The notes beneath the pieces are model-generated. The model saw only the letters and a list, made by a program, of their open reading frames with translations. It had not been told where the DNA came from and ran no database searches. A program made the position numbers and the translations under genes. Below are positions 43,881 through 52,108 of a stretch of DNA of 64,000 nt, in pieces (position 1 is the stretch's first letter; every line of letters begins with the position of its first letter). Source of the DNA: SXTU01 sp964496695 (GTDB lineage Bacteria; Verrucomicrobiota; Verrucomicrobiia; Limisphaerales; SXTU01); NCBI GenBank assembly GCA_964496695.1, contig CAZCBE010000023.1, positions 4,555-68,554 on the forward strand, written 5' to 3'.

Positions 43881-44501
43881 TTACTTCAACAGCCCTACCA
43901 CCACGGCCACAGCTTCCTGCCGCACGGAGAGAATCTGGCGGAGTTCCTCCTGCGCCTGCTCCAACTGCACTTCCTTCGCGCGCCGCGTAGCGCGCAGCTT
44001 GGCGAGCTTGGCTTTGACTTCCTCGGTGGGAGCCTTGGCTTCGAGCGACTTTTGCAACGCCTCGGCCTCGGGGTCGGCCTGACGGTTGAAGCCGCCGGGT
44101 CCGCCCGGCCCGGCCACGTTATCGCCACCGGGCGGACGACCGCCATCAGGGCCGCCTCGCCTGCCGCCGAATCCGCCCGGTCCACCGGGGCCGCCAAATC
44201 CCGGCCCGCCGAACATTCCGCCGGTGGCGCGGCGCGCATCCATGACCTTCGCGATGCGCTCGGAAATCAGCTTCCACTCCGCGTCGTCTTTCACTTCGAA
44301 CGTTTCGCGGAGTCTTTCCAACATTTGTCCGCGCATCTGCTCCGGGTTAAAGGCTCCGGGACCGGATGGTTCCTGGGCAGGTAACTTACCGGTGCCGAGG
44401 GTGAGCGTGATCGCAATTGCGAGTGCGGCAATGGTGCCGAGGGAGGGGGCAATGGCGGCGGCGAATGTTTCAAAGATTCGAAAATCAGAGACGGTTTTCA
44501 T
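43881..44501 (-). CDS. Exported glycine-rich protein
   Basis: A 206-residue protein from Met at 44501; Met at 44522 is also in frame. A hydrophobic segment (IAALAIAITLTLGTGKLPAQ) forms a signal peptide or anchor. A helical part follows (DDAEWKLISERIAKVMDARR), then a Gly/Pro/Phe/Arg-rich block (GGPGFGGPGGPGGFGGRRGG) and a C-terminal helix (AKLRATRRAKEVQLEQAQEE). It resembles small periplasmic stress proteins only in general layout; no family is assigned. Upstream 11-bp-period boxes suggest control by the OmpR-type system encoded at 46.2 kb. Confidence 0.7.
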   Translation of the reverse strand: MKTVSDFRIFETFAAAIAPSLGTIAALAIAITLTLGTGKLPAQEPSGPGAFNPEQMRGQMLERLRETFEVKDDAEWKLISERIAKVMDARRATGGMFGGPGFGGPGGPGGFGGRRGGPDGGRPPGGDNVAGPGGPGGFNRQADPEAEALQKSLEAKAPTEEVKAKLAKLRATRRAKEVQLEQAQEELRQILSVRQEAVAVVVGLLK

Positions 44502-44606
44502 GATTTGTCTGGTTTGCGGCAACTACACCGAGCGTGCCAATTACGGGCGGTCAGTGCAGTGTGAGATGCGTTGTGCTTCTCATGCCGCAACACTGGCATG
44601 GGCTGC

Positions 44607-44623
44607 ATTAAGGTGGGGTTAAG
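44607..44623 (-). promoter_or_regulatory. OmpR-type direct repeat upstream of glycine-rich/secretin-like operon
   Basis: On the minus strand CTTAAC and CTTAAT at 11-bp spacing (plus-strand ATTAAG at 44607 and GTTAAG at 44618). They lie 85-120 bp upstream of the 44522/44501 start. Confidence 0.5.
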
Positions 44624-44724
44624 CGAAAATGAAGCTGACTTGCCTGGCATCCTCATGGTCGGCAACCGAAGTTCCGGCCTGACCTCCGATACGATACGGA
44701 GCGCCTTGGAAACGAGATTGCAGC

Positions 44725-44742
44725 CTTAATCTTGTCTTAATC
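44725..44742 (+). promoter_or_regulatory. OmpR-type direct repeat upstream of NHL gene
   Basis: CTTAATCTTGTCTTAATC: two exact CTTAATC units 11 bp apart, 40 bp before the NHL-protein ATG (44782). Same unit and spacing as at 42132-42160, in opposite genomic orientation but with the same orientation relative to its gene. Confidence 0.6.
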
Positions 44743-44781
44743 CTGCCGTGCTAGGCTGCCGCCGCTAAAAAAGCACCACGC

Positions 44782-46089
44782 ATGAAGTTTTCAAAAGTTC
44801 GATCCCAATTCATCTTGAGATTCAGTGCATCCTCACGCGGTGGAGTTTTGGTTTTTTGCCTCCTGCTTTGTGTCGGGTTTGAACTAAGGGCGCAAATTTA
44901 CTCCTTTTCCACGTTGGTGAGCAGCAGCACCGGCCTCTATGGTCCCATCGGCGTCGCAGTGGATGGCTCAACGAATGTTTACGTGGCGGACACCTACAAT
45001 CATCTGATTCGAAAGGTCACTCCGGCAGGCACTGTGTCGGTATTGGCGGGCAGCGGCAGTGCTGGCTCGGCCAATGGACGGGGAAGCGCTGCGTCTTTCT
45101 ACTATCCCGAGGGCATCGCGGTGGACGGGGCCGGTAATGTCTATGTGACCGACACTTTCAACCACACCATCCGTGTTATCACTCCGGCAGGTAACGTTTC
45201 CACCTTGGCCGGCTACCCGGGCTATGCCGGCAGTTCGGACGGAACTGGAAATTACGCTTATTTCAACAAGCCACACGGAATCGCCGTGGACCGGAATGGA
45301 AGCACCATTTATGTGGTGGACAGCGGCAACCACACGATCCGCATCGTCTCGGGCTACGGCGTGGTGACCACGCTCGCGGGCTACCCACTGAACACGGGCA
45401 TCGCCGATGACACCGGCGGCTACGCGCGGTTCAACAGTCCGCAGGGGGCGGCTTTGGATCTCGCCGGCAACCTGTATGTGGCGGACTGCTTGAACTCCAG
45501 CATCCGCAAGGTGACGCCCGGCGGGGTCGTGACCACGCTGGCGGGCAAACCCCAACAGCGTGGCTTCATCGATGGAACCGGACAATCTGCCCAATTCTAC
45601 TATCCCATTGGCGTGGCGGTGGACGCCGCCGGCAACGTTTATGTCGGGGACACCTACAACAACGCCATCCGCAAGGTCACCCCGGCCAGAGTGGTGACCA
45701 CCCTGGGAGGCAACCCCAATCTCTACAACGGGGACGGCATCGGCACGGCGGCGGGCTTTTACAGTCCCACGGGTATCGCGGTGGGCGGCAATGGAAATCT
45801 GTATATCGCCGACAGCAACAACAACTTGATCCGCATGGCAACAGTGGTGCCGCCCGTGCTCACGCTCACAACCAACCCTGGACAGACGGTGGCGACCATC
45901 CTCTCAGGCGGGTTCGCGGTAAACGTTGTGCTCACCAACTCCGTCAACTATCGGATTCAAGCTTCGGGCGATCTTAAAAACTGGATCGACCTGACCCACA
46001 TCGTTGGCGCGAGTGGCACCTATGAGTTCTCTGATTATCTTGTCACTCCGGTGCCTTCCCAGCGATTCTACCGAGCCGTCACACCATGA
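44782..46089 (+). CDS. Secreted NHL-repeat beta-propeller protein
   Basis: A 435-residue exported protein. Signal peptide (GGVLVFCLLLCVGFELRAQ) is followed by six NHL repeats of the form GPIGVAVDGSTNVYVADTYN / HLIRKVTPAGTVSVLAG that form a propeller. The C-terminal 70 residues (VNYRIQASGDLKNWIDLTHI, SQRFYRAVTP) form a small beta domain seen at the end of many verrucomicrobial exported proteins. NHL propellers bind proteins, nucleic acids or glycans; the ligand here is unknown. The promoter carries the two CTTAATC units. It precedes the two-component genes by 67 bp and could share their transcript. Confidence 0.87.
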   Translation: MKFSKVRSQFILRFSASSRGGVLVFCLLLCVGFELRAQIYSFSTLVSSSTGLYGPIGVAVDGSTNVYVADTYNHLIRKVTPAGTVSVLAGSGSAGSANGRGSAASFYYPEGIAVDGAGNVYVTDTFNHTIRVITPAGNVSTLAGYPGYAGSSDGTGNYAYFNKPHGIAVDRNGSTIYVVDSGNHTIRIVSGYGVVTTLAGYPLNTGIADDTGGYARFNSPQGAALDLAGNLYVADCLNSSIRKVTPGGVVTTLAGKPQQRGFIDGTGQSAQFYYPIGVAVDAAGNVYVGDTYNNAIRKVTPARVVTTLGGNPNLYNGDGIGTAAGFYSPTGIAVGGNGNLYIADSNNNLIRMATVVPPVLTLTTNPGQTVATILSGGFAVNVVLTNSVNYRIQASGDLKNWIDLTHIVGASGTYEFSDYLVTPVPSQRFYRAVTP

Positions 46090-46156
46090 CTAGTCACCCA
46101 AAGCTGGCGGTTCAGAGTCCGGTGAAAGTCCAGCCACCGGCCAGCACAACCTGACG

Positions 46157-46810
46157 ATGAGAATCTTGGTGGTCGAAGACGAACCGCGCTTGCAGCGCAA
46201 CCTCGCCAAGGCGTTGCGTGAGGAGGGCTACGCCGTGGACACCGCCGCCGATGGCTTGGAAGGCGCGTTCAAGGCCGGTGATTACGACTACGACGCCATC
46301 GTGCTCGACGTGATGCTGCCGAAGATGGACGGCTGGGAAATGCTCGCCCGCCTGCGCGCGACAAAGAAGACGCCTGTGCTCCTGCTCACCGCGCGCGACG
46401 CCACCAGCGACCGCGTGCGCGGCCTCGACACCGGCGCGGACGATTATCTCGTGAAGCCCTTCGACTTGCCGGAGCTGCTCGCCCGCGTGCGCGCGCTTAT
46501 CCGACGCTCGAAGGGCCAGGCCAGGCCCCAGATTGCGCTGGGTGACATTGTCATCCACCCGCGCACCCGCGCGGTCACGCGCGCAGGCGTGGCGGTCACG
46601 CTCACGGCGCGTGAGTTCGCCATTCTCGAATACCTTGCGCTCCATCGCGGCGAAGTCGTTTCACGCACGACGCTTTACGAGCATCTCTTCGACGAAAACG
46701 ACGACACGCTCTCGAACCTCGTGGACGTTCACATCTTCAGCATACGAAAGAAGCTCGGTCACGACCTCATCGCCACCCGGCGCGGCCAGGGGTATTGCAT
46801 AGAAGCCTGA
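46157..46810 (+). CDS. OmpR/PhoB-family response regulator
   Basis: A 217-residue regulator. The receiver has EDE at 7-9, acceptor Asp51 in VLDVMLPKMDGWEML, Thr in LLLTARDA and Lys in YLVKPFDLPELL. The winged-helix C-terminus has VTLTAREFAILEYLALHRGE, VVSRTTLYEHLF, NLVDVHIFSIRKKLG and GQGYCIEA. It overlaps no gene but ends two bases before the kinase ATG, a classic two-component pair. It is the obvious candidate to bind the three 11-bp-period CTTAA boxes upstream. Confidence 0.95.
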   Translation: MRILVVEDEPRLQRNLAKALREEGYAVDTAADGLEGAFKAGDYDYDAIVLDVMLPKMDGWEMLARLRATKKTPVLLLTARDATSDRVRGLDTGADDYLVKPFDLPELLARVRALIRRSKGQARPQIALGDIVIHPRTRAVTRAGVAVTLTAREFAILEYLALHRGEVVSRTTLYEHLFDENDDTLSNLVDVHIFSIRKKLGHDLIATRRGQGYCIEA

Positions 46811-46812
46811 CC

Positions 46813-48324
46813 ATGTTCACCCACTCCCTTCGCTGGCGGTTGCAGGTGTGGCATGGGCTGCTGCTGCTCATCGTGCTCGTGACCTTCGGCTGCACGGCCT
46901 ACTACCTAGTGCTCGACAACCGCCTGCGCCGCGTGGACCAGGAGTTGCAACATCGCGCGCTGCCGCTGGCCGGAATGTTCGGGCGCTTCGGCGGACAGGG
47001 GCGGGGAGAGTGGCCGCCGGGCAAGTCTCGTCCCGAAGAGCCCGGCGACCTGGGCAACTCGAAGCCGGGCGAGCCGCGTCCGCCCGAAGGGAAGCGCTTC
47101 GAAGGCCGGGTTGTCTTCAGTCCCGACGGCCCGCGCGGGATTTTCTCAGGGGACTTCCGACTGCCGCCCGGCATGCCTTCGCCGTTTGAAGACATCGTCG
47201 CCAGCGGTTACTACATCGTCGCCTGGTCGCGTGAAGGCGAGGAATTGCGCCGCTCCACCAACGCTCCGCCGGACCTTTCCGCTCCCAGCCTTGGCGATGC
47301 TCCCGATGGACGGCTGGCGCGGACGCGCGGTGAGTTCCGCGAGTTTGCTTTGCGCGCGCGCGCGGGTGGTGTCGTGCTCGTCGGTCACGACATCGCCCCG
47401 GATCTCGCGGAGCTGCGCCGGCTCGCGTGGCTGCTGTCGCTCGTCGGCGGCAGCGTGCTGCTGCTCGGCCTCGCGGGCGGCTGGTGGCTCGCGGCGCGTG
47501 CCATCCGGCCCATCGAGGACATCAGCCAGACGGCGGTGAAAATCGCCGGTGGCAACCTGGCCGAGCGAATTCAAGTGATGGATCCAGATAACGAACTGGG
47601 CCGGCTGGCCGGCGTATTGAACTCCACTTTCGCGCGCCTGGAAGCCGCCTTCGCGCAGCAGAAGCAATTCACCTGTGACGCGGCGCACGAGCTGCGCACA
47701 CCGTTGGCCGTGCTGATTTCCGAGGCGCAGACCGCGCTCACCCGCGAACGCACTCCGGCTGAATACCGCGAGGCCATGCAGGAATGCCTCGCCGTCGCGC
47801 AACAGATGCGGCGGCTCACGGAATCGTTGCTTGACCTGAGCCGCTTCGACTCTGGTCGTGAGCAACTGGCGATGCAGTCCGTTAACCTCGACGTGGTGGT
47901 AGCCGATGCCGTCGCTCTCGTCCGCCCGCTTGCGGAGCAACGCGGCTTGAAGCTTTTGTGCAGCATCCGCCCCGCCCTCTGCCGCGGCGATGCGCAACGC
48001 CTAGGGCAGGTCGCAACCAACCTATTGGCCAACGCAGTCTGCTACAACCGCCCAGGAGGTGAAATTGTCGTCGAAGTGTCTCCCGAATTGAACCATGCCT
48101 TCCTCGAAGTGAGTGACACGGGACAAGGCGTCACCGCAGAGGACTTACCGCACATCTTTGAACGCTTCTACCGCGCTGACAAGGCGCGCACGGGCACCGA
48201 TGGCCATGCGGGTCTTGGCCTGGCCATCTGCAAGGCCGTCGTGGAGGCGCATCGCGGCACGATTACTGTAAGGAGCCAGCCGGGCATCGGCAGCGCCTTC
48301 TCGGTGCGTCTGCCTACAAGGTAA
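46813..48324 (+). CDS. Membrane sensor histidine kinase, partner of the OmpR-type regulator
   Basis: A 503-residue inner-membrane kinase starting two bases after the regulator stop; an in-frame TTG at 46795 is ignored. Helix 1 (LLLLIVLVTFGCTAYYLVL) and helix 2 (LLSLVGGSVLLLGLAGGWWL) flank a periplasmic domain of about 170 residues. That domain is unusually rich in Pro, Gly, Arg and Glu (GKSRPEEPGDLGNSKPGEPR). HAMP and HisKA follow with phospho-His292 in CDAAHELRTPL. The HATPase has NLLANAVCYN, VSDTGQGV, HIFERFYRADKAR and GLGLAICKAV. The domain order resembles CusS-type metal or envelope sensors, but no metal ligands are evident. Confidence 0.93.
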   Translation: MFTHSLRWRLQVWHGLLLLIVLVTFGCTAYYLVLDNRLRRVDQELQHRALPLAGMFGRFGGQGRGEWPPGKSRPEEPGDLGNSKPGEPRPPEGKRFEGRVVFSPDGPRGIFSGDFRLPPGMPSPFEDIVASGYYIVAWSREGEELRRSTNAPPDLSAPSLGDAPDGRLARTRGEFREFALRARAGGVVLVGHDIAPDLAELRRLAWLLSLVGGSVLLLGLAGGWWLAARAIRPIEDISQTAVKIAGGNLAERIQVMDPDNELGRLAGVLNSTFARLEAAFAQQKQFTCDAAHELRTPLAVLISEAQTALTRERTPAEYREAMQECLAVAQQMRRLTESLLDLSRFDSGREQLAMQSVNLDVVVADAVALVRPLAEQRGLKLLCSIRPALCRGDAQRLGQVATNLLANAVCYNRPGGEIVVEVSPELNHAFLEVSDTGQGVTAEDLPHIFERFYRADKARTGTDGHAGLGLAICKAVVEAHRGTITVRSQPGIGSAFSVRLPTR

Positions 48325-48710
48325 GCACGGAACCCGCTCTCTGGCATCCAGACGCGCAGTGAAGCGTATGACCTGGCCGCAATGATGGTGTCGGCATCGG
48401 TGCCAATAAGTTCCGATGGGGATGGATCTTTCTTCGTGCAACAAACCACGCTGAAACTCTGCCTGCTGCGTATCACCGTGGAGGCGCACGTTGGCGATCG
48501 TGTCCCGCTATTGCGCGGCGGCGGGATTGACCGCCGCGAAGGCGGGGACTTGATGCTCTTGTGCGCGGACCACCGGGTGCGTTTGCTCACGGCCACCCGG
48601 TTTGAAATTCGTCATCGGACCTGGCCGGCGATGGCGCGGCAGACCCAGCCATCCCCAGCGTCGCAGCGAGGCAAGGGGTTACTGCCCGCCGGATTTCGAC
48701 TTAAGTGCCT
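48325..48710. other. Intergenic region, no feature recognised
   Basis: 385 bp between the kinase stop and the convergent basic-protein gene. Short overlapping frames on both strands lack homology or plausible starts. A small CCGCCGC-rich palindrome near 48518-48540 is the only structure noticed. Confidence 0.4.
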
Positions 48711-49058
48711 TCACCTTCCCCATCTGGCCTTCTGTGCCGCCACGATCGCCGCCCGACCGGCCGCGCTCATCGTAGTGTTCTTTCGCTGCTTGGTCGTCAT
48801 AGGAGCGGTGGCAGGGACAGGGGCAGAACCAGCGGTGCCTTTCTTCTTCGCCCACCTGGCCTGTTGAGCTGCCCGCATCTTGGCCTTGGTGGCTTCGCTG
48901 AACGTCCGCTTGCCGCCTCGCTTCGCAGCGGTAGCAACAACCGCGCCTACACTCTGGCCGAGAACTTGGGCGATCTCGGCGAGTCTGGCTTCGATCCGGG
49001 CCTTCTCGTTGACCAGCGCGGTGTGGAGCTTGAGGTATTTCTTCAGGTCACGATTCAT
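48711..49058 (-). CDS. Small basic protein with repeated A-x-x-ARW motifs
   Basis: A 115-residue Lys/Ala/Arg-rich protein. An N-terminal helix or coiled coil (NEKARIEARLAEIAQVLGQS) is followed by TFSEATKAKMRAAQQARWAK and a second copy near the C-terminus (SAAGRAAIVAAQKARWGR). An Ala/Pro/Thr linker lies between them. The repeated (R/S)xAxxxxxAAQxARW unit suggests a nucleic-acid-binding or histone-H1-like role, but this is inference. It stands alone between convergent and divergent genes. Confidence 0.65.
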   Translation of the reverse strand: MNRDLKKYLKLHTALVNEKARIEARLAEIAQVLGQSVGAVVATAAKRGGKRTFSEATKAKMRAAQQARWAKKKGTAGSAPVPATAPMTTKQRKNTTMSAAGRAAIVAAQKARWGR

Positions 49059-49174
49059 GTTGTGGAGGGTGGCTCAAAAGAGGGCTACTGCAAACCGACA
49101 TTCCCTTGAAATTGCCCGGGATAGTGACGGCAATATGATGAAATCGCCAGTGAACGCTTGTCGTCGAAGACCGC

Positions 49175-50206
49175 ATGATACGCCCTGGCCTTCTGTGGAT
49201 TTGCTGTTGGATGGTTGCGTCGCTCGCCCCCTTGGCTCACGCGGCTGACAGTTGGGTGGACATTTCCACCCCGTTGCTCACGCGGTTGACCAACAGCGGC
49301 GTCAAGGCCGCGTGGCCCGGCGGCTGTTCCGGCGTGGTGGTGAACCGAACGAACGGGGACGTGACCATCAAGGTGGTCGGCGCCGGCCTGTGGCGCAGTG
49401 CCGATCAGGGCGCGAACTGGCAGCGGCTGGATGGCGAGACGATCTCGGGCCGGGACGAGACCGGCTGGGCCACGAGCGCGGACCAGAACGCACCGGGCCG
49501 CATCGCCAGTTTCTCGCTGGATGGCACCGCGGGCTGGACGAGCGACGGGGTGAACTGGAAAAAGTTCACGAGCCTGGGGCGCAACTGGGATTTCGGTTCA
49601 GTGGACTGGGCGACGCCGGTGCCCAAGGTCATCCTCGGCGCCAAGCACGAGACCTCGCCGCCGGGTGAAGTCTATCTGACCCAGGATGGCGGCGTGACGT
49701 GGAATCAGCTTGCGATTCATCTCGCGGGAAAGCCGGACCGCCTTTCGATGGCCGGCGTCCTGGATGCGACCACGATCATTTACAGCACTGGCGACGGCAT
49801 CCATCGCAGCACGGACGCCGGCGGCACCTGGACAAAGGTTTCGCCGGTCAATCCGCAGACGAGAATCCCCGTGCTCTTTCAAGGCGCGCATTATCTGGGG
49901 GGCACAAACGGGCTGCTCGTCAGCGAGGACAAAGGGGCGAGCTGGCGGGCGCAGGGAGCGGCGGTCAACATCTGGCAGGGCCCGTTCTTTGGACGGGACA
50001 AACGCGAACTGCTGGTGGCCGGCAAGGACGGTGCGTTCGTGACGAAGGACGCGGGCGAGACTTGGAAACGGGTGGCGAGCCTGAAGCCGAAGGACAAAGG
50101 GTTCGCTTTCACACCGAACTGGTTTGGCTGCTATGCATGGGACCCGGTGAAGAACCTTCTCTACGCGTCGGCGATGGGGAACCCGGTTTACAAGCTGGAG
50201 TTGTGA
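49175..50206 (+). CDS. Secreted Asp-box (BNR/sialidase-like) beta-propeller protein
   Basis: A 343-residue protein with a signal peptide (LLWICCWMVASLAPLAHAA). At least five Asp-box motifs (S/T-x-D-x-G-x-x-W) are visible: SADQGANW, TQDGGVTW, STDAGGTW, SEDKGASW and TKDAGETW. These form the turns of a six- or seven-bladed propeller related to sialidases and photosystem-repair factors. No sialidase arginine triad could be identified, so an enzymatic role is not claimed. Gene order gives no partner. Confidence 0.85.
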   Translation: MIRPGLLWICCWMVASLAPLAHAADSWVDISTPLLTRLTNSGVKAAWPGGCSGVVVNRTNGDVTIKVVGAGLWRSADQGANWQRLDGETISGRDETGWATSADQNAPGRIASFSLDGTAGWTSDGVNWKKFTSLGRNWDFGSVDWATPVPKVILGAKHETSPPGEVYLTQDGGVTWNQLAIHLAGKPDRLSMAGVLDATTIIYSTGDGIHRSTDAGGTWTKVSPVNPQTRIPVLFQGAHYLGGTNGLLVSEDKGASWRAQGAAVNIWQGPFFGRDKRELLVAGKDGAFVTKDAGETWKRVASLKPKDKGFAFTPNWFGCYAWDPVKNLLYASAMGNPVYKLEL

Positions 50207-50510
50207 GCGTGCTGCGGGAGATCAGAATCTTTTGTCCGAAGTGCCAGTGGGTCCCGCAGCCTTCCGGTCTTTGGATGTTGTCAGCGTGCGTGCGGGATCG
50301 GCAGCTGCACCTGTTGCAGTGGAGAGGACTGCGATGCCTCCGCACAGCTTGGATGCGGGTGCGAACAGGGAAGACATGACTCGATTCTGTAGTAGACCTT
50401 TCCACGGATTGAATCAGAAACGGCGTCTGCCTGTTTTGAGCCGCCCGATTGGCTCCATTGCCAACCGGAAATGCTTTCATGGGGTTTCAGGCTGCAGGCA
50501 CACGCACCGG
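50207..50510. other. Intergenic region, no feature recognised
   Basis: 300 bp between two convergent genes. No repeat family member, RNA or plausible gene is visible. Confidence 0.4.
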
Positions 50511-51080
50511 TCAATTTCGAGCCACCCTGCCTGCCTCAATCGAGTCCAAGAACTCACGAAGAGAATTCCACACCGTAAAATTCTCCCGGGCCACAAGGGC
50601 GTGTAGCGGCCAGCGTTCTGCCGTGGCGTGCTTCACTAATAGCTCCACGCTGAATGGCCCTTCCGAACGGCCTTGATGGAACACCCAGACCAGCTTCGTT
50701 CGGTCTGCCCCAGTCTCTTCCGGAGCGCCGACCAAGGCACAGGACCAGATGCCCGCTTGCTCCTGCAAACCCTGCGCTGCTAGGTCCGCACGGTCAGACC
50801 AAACTTCGTAGGTGCCAGCCAAGCCCTCGTCGGTCTGGTTGCCGATCCACGCGATGACCATTTGCATGGCAGGCACGCAGGTGGTGAAGCGCACATTGTC
50901 TCCTTGGATGCTGCCATGGAATGGTCCGCCGCCTCCAAGCTCACCATAGAGGCAAAGTTCCCCGTGGATTCGGTTCTCGGCGACACCGTGAATGCGCAAC
51001 AGCAAGTTCGCCGACAGGCTGACGGTGGAATTGGCGCAGGTGCCGACCAGCCAGCCATGCAGACCATGGCAGGGTTTCAT
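50511..51080 (-). CDS. Unknown protein with GYF_2-like C-terminal domain
   Basis: A 189-residue protein. The N-terminal half is beta-rich and unrecognised (NRIHGELCLYGELGGGGPFH, YEVWSDRADLAAQG). The last 55 residues (KLVWVFHQGRSEGPFSVELL then VKHATAERWPLHALV) follow the GYF_2/DUF4339 pattern, a small fold usually fused to membrane proteins for peptide binding. No signal peptide is evident. A shorter start is possible. Identification of the domain is from pattern only. Confidence 0.6.
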   Translation of the reverse strand: MKPCHGLHGWLVGTCANSTVSLSANLLLRIHGVAENRIHGELCLYGELGGGGPFHGSIQGDNVRFTTCVPAMQMVIAWIGNQTDEGLAGTYEVWSDRADLAAQGLQEQAGIWSCALVGAPEETGADRTKLVWVFHQGRSEGPFSVELLVKHATAERWPLHALVARENFTVWNSLREFLDSIEAGRVARN

Positions 51081-51467
51081 ACAAGCAGCGTATCGAAGAG
51101 GTTCATGCGTGGTTGTTCCCGGCGAGAGCCAGTTCCTTTTGTGCTATCTGCAAGCTACTGCCGAATCGTGATCCACCAAGTAAGTCATCATCGCTTTGCC
51201 GTGGGAGACGGAAGCCGGGGGATCTCCAAACGCGATTTGCTTCCCCACCGGTGCCAGGATGATCCGCAGCCAACCTTCGGACCCGTCAATGGAGCTGGTC
51301 CGGGATTTGGAATCATCGCTTGCCTGTGGGGTTAAGCAGCCAGGCCCCCCACCGCCACGATAGCTGACCTATCCGCTGATCCAGCGTGTCGTTGTGGCGA
51401 TTGATGAACTCCATCAGGGTCATTCCTCTGGCATCCGGTTTAACCCGGTCAAATCGCAGTGGTCTTC
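51081..51467. other. Intergenic region between GYF-like gene and integrase relic
   Basis: 387 bp. A 36-codon minus-strand frame (51313-51423, MTLMEFINRHNDTLDQRIGQ) is the only one with a tidy start and stop, but it has no recognised family. No repeats. Confidence 0.35.
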
Positions 51468-51929
51468 CTAATTGAAACTGCTCGGGCTCATCTTGCCGGT
51501 GGTCGTTTCCACCCAGCCCAGGCAGTCGGTCTTGGTCACCGTCCGCACGTCCAGTATTTCGAGCTGCGGCCAGGAGCGCTTGAGCGCAGCTATCCGGTCA
51601 GCGGAACTGCGCTTGGTGAGCGGCTTGCGTTCGGGGTTGCCTTAGATTCGCTCCAACACGGTTTCCAGCGCCTCCCCGACCGTCATGACACCTCCCTGAT
51701 TCTCCACCTGACGGGCCGCCCGCGCATGGTGCTCCTTGAGGAGGTCGGCCAGCCGCAGCTGCGCGATGCTGATCTTGCTGGTGTCCAGGGATTTCCAAAC
51801 GAGCTTGCCGCGGGACCGGAAGCGGGCATAATAGCACTCCGATGGCACGTAGCGCATCAGGTTTGCGTATTTGGTTTTCATCCACACCCGCTTTGGTTCC
51901 GCAGCCGGGGCAGGGGATTGTTGCTTCAC
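51468..51929 (-). pseudogene. Tyrosine recombinase (integrase) N-terminal remnant with internal stop
   Basis: From Met at 51929 the frame reads LMRYVPSECYYARFRSRGKL and LRLADLLKEHHARAARQ, a phage-type integrase arm-binding region. A TAA at 51642-51644 interrupts it. Homology resumes in the same frame (NPERKPLTKRSSADRIAALK, LDVRTVTKTDCLGWV) to a second stop at 51468-51470. The catalytic domain with its RHRY residues is absent. It lies 80 bp from tRNA-Val, the typical position for an integrase of an element that used that tRNA. Confidence 0.65.
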
Positions 51930-52011
51930 GCAGCAAGTAGAGAAAACCAGTAGAGAAAACGCAAGCTGAGGGCGTTCAGTTCAGTTGTAATCGCTTGCAG
52001 TTTAGATAGTT

Positions 52012-52087
52012 GGGCGAGTGGCGCAGTGGTTAGCGCAGATGCTTTACACGCATTTGGTCGGGGGTTCGAATCCCTCCTTGCCCACCA
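52012..52087 (+). tRNA. tRNA-Val (anticodon UAC)
   Basis: Cloverleaf fits by eye: acceptor GGGCGAG/CTTGCCC (one G-U), D-arm GCGC-AGTGGTTA-GCGC, anticodon stem GATGC/GCATT with loop TTTACAC giving TAC, and T-arm GGGGG-TTCGAAT-CCCTC. Discriminator A and an encoded CCA end at 52087. It reads GUA (and wobble GUN) valine codons. Confidence 0.95.
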
Positions 52088-52108
52088 TCCTTTTCCGCGC
52101 CTTCTGGC

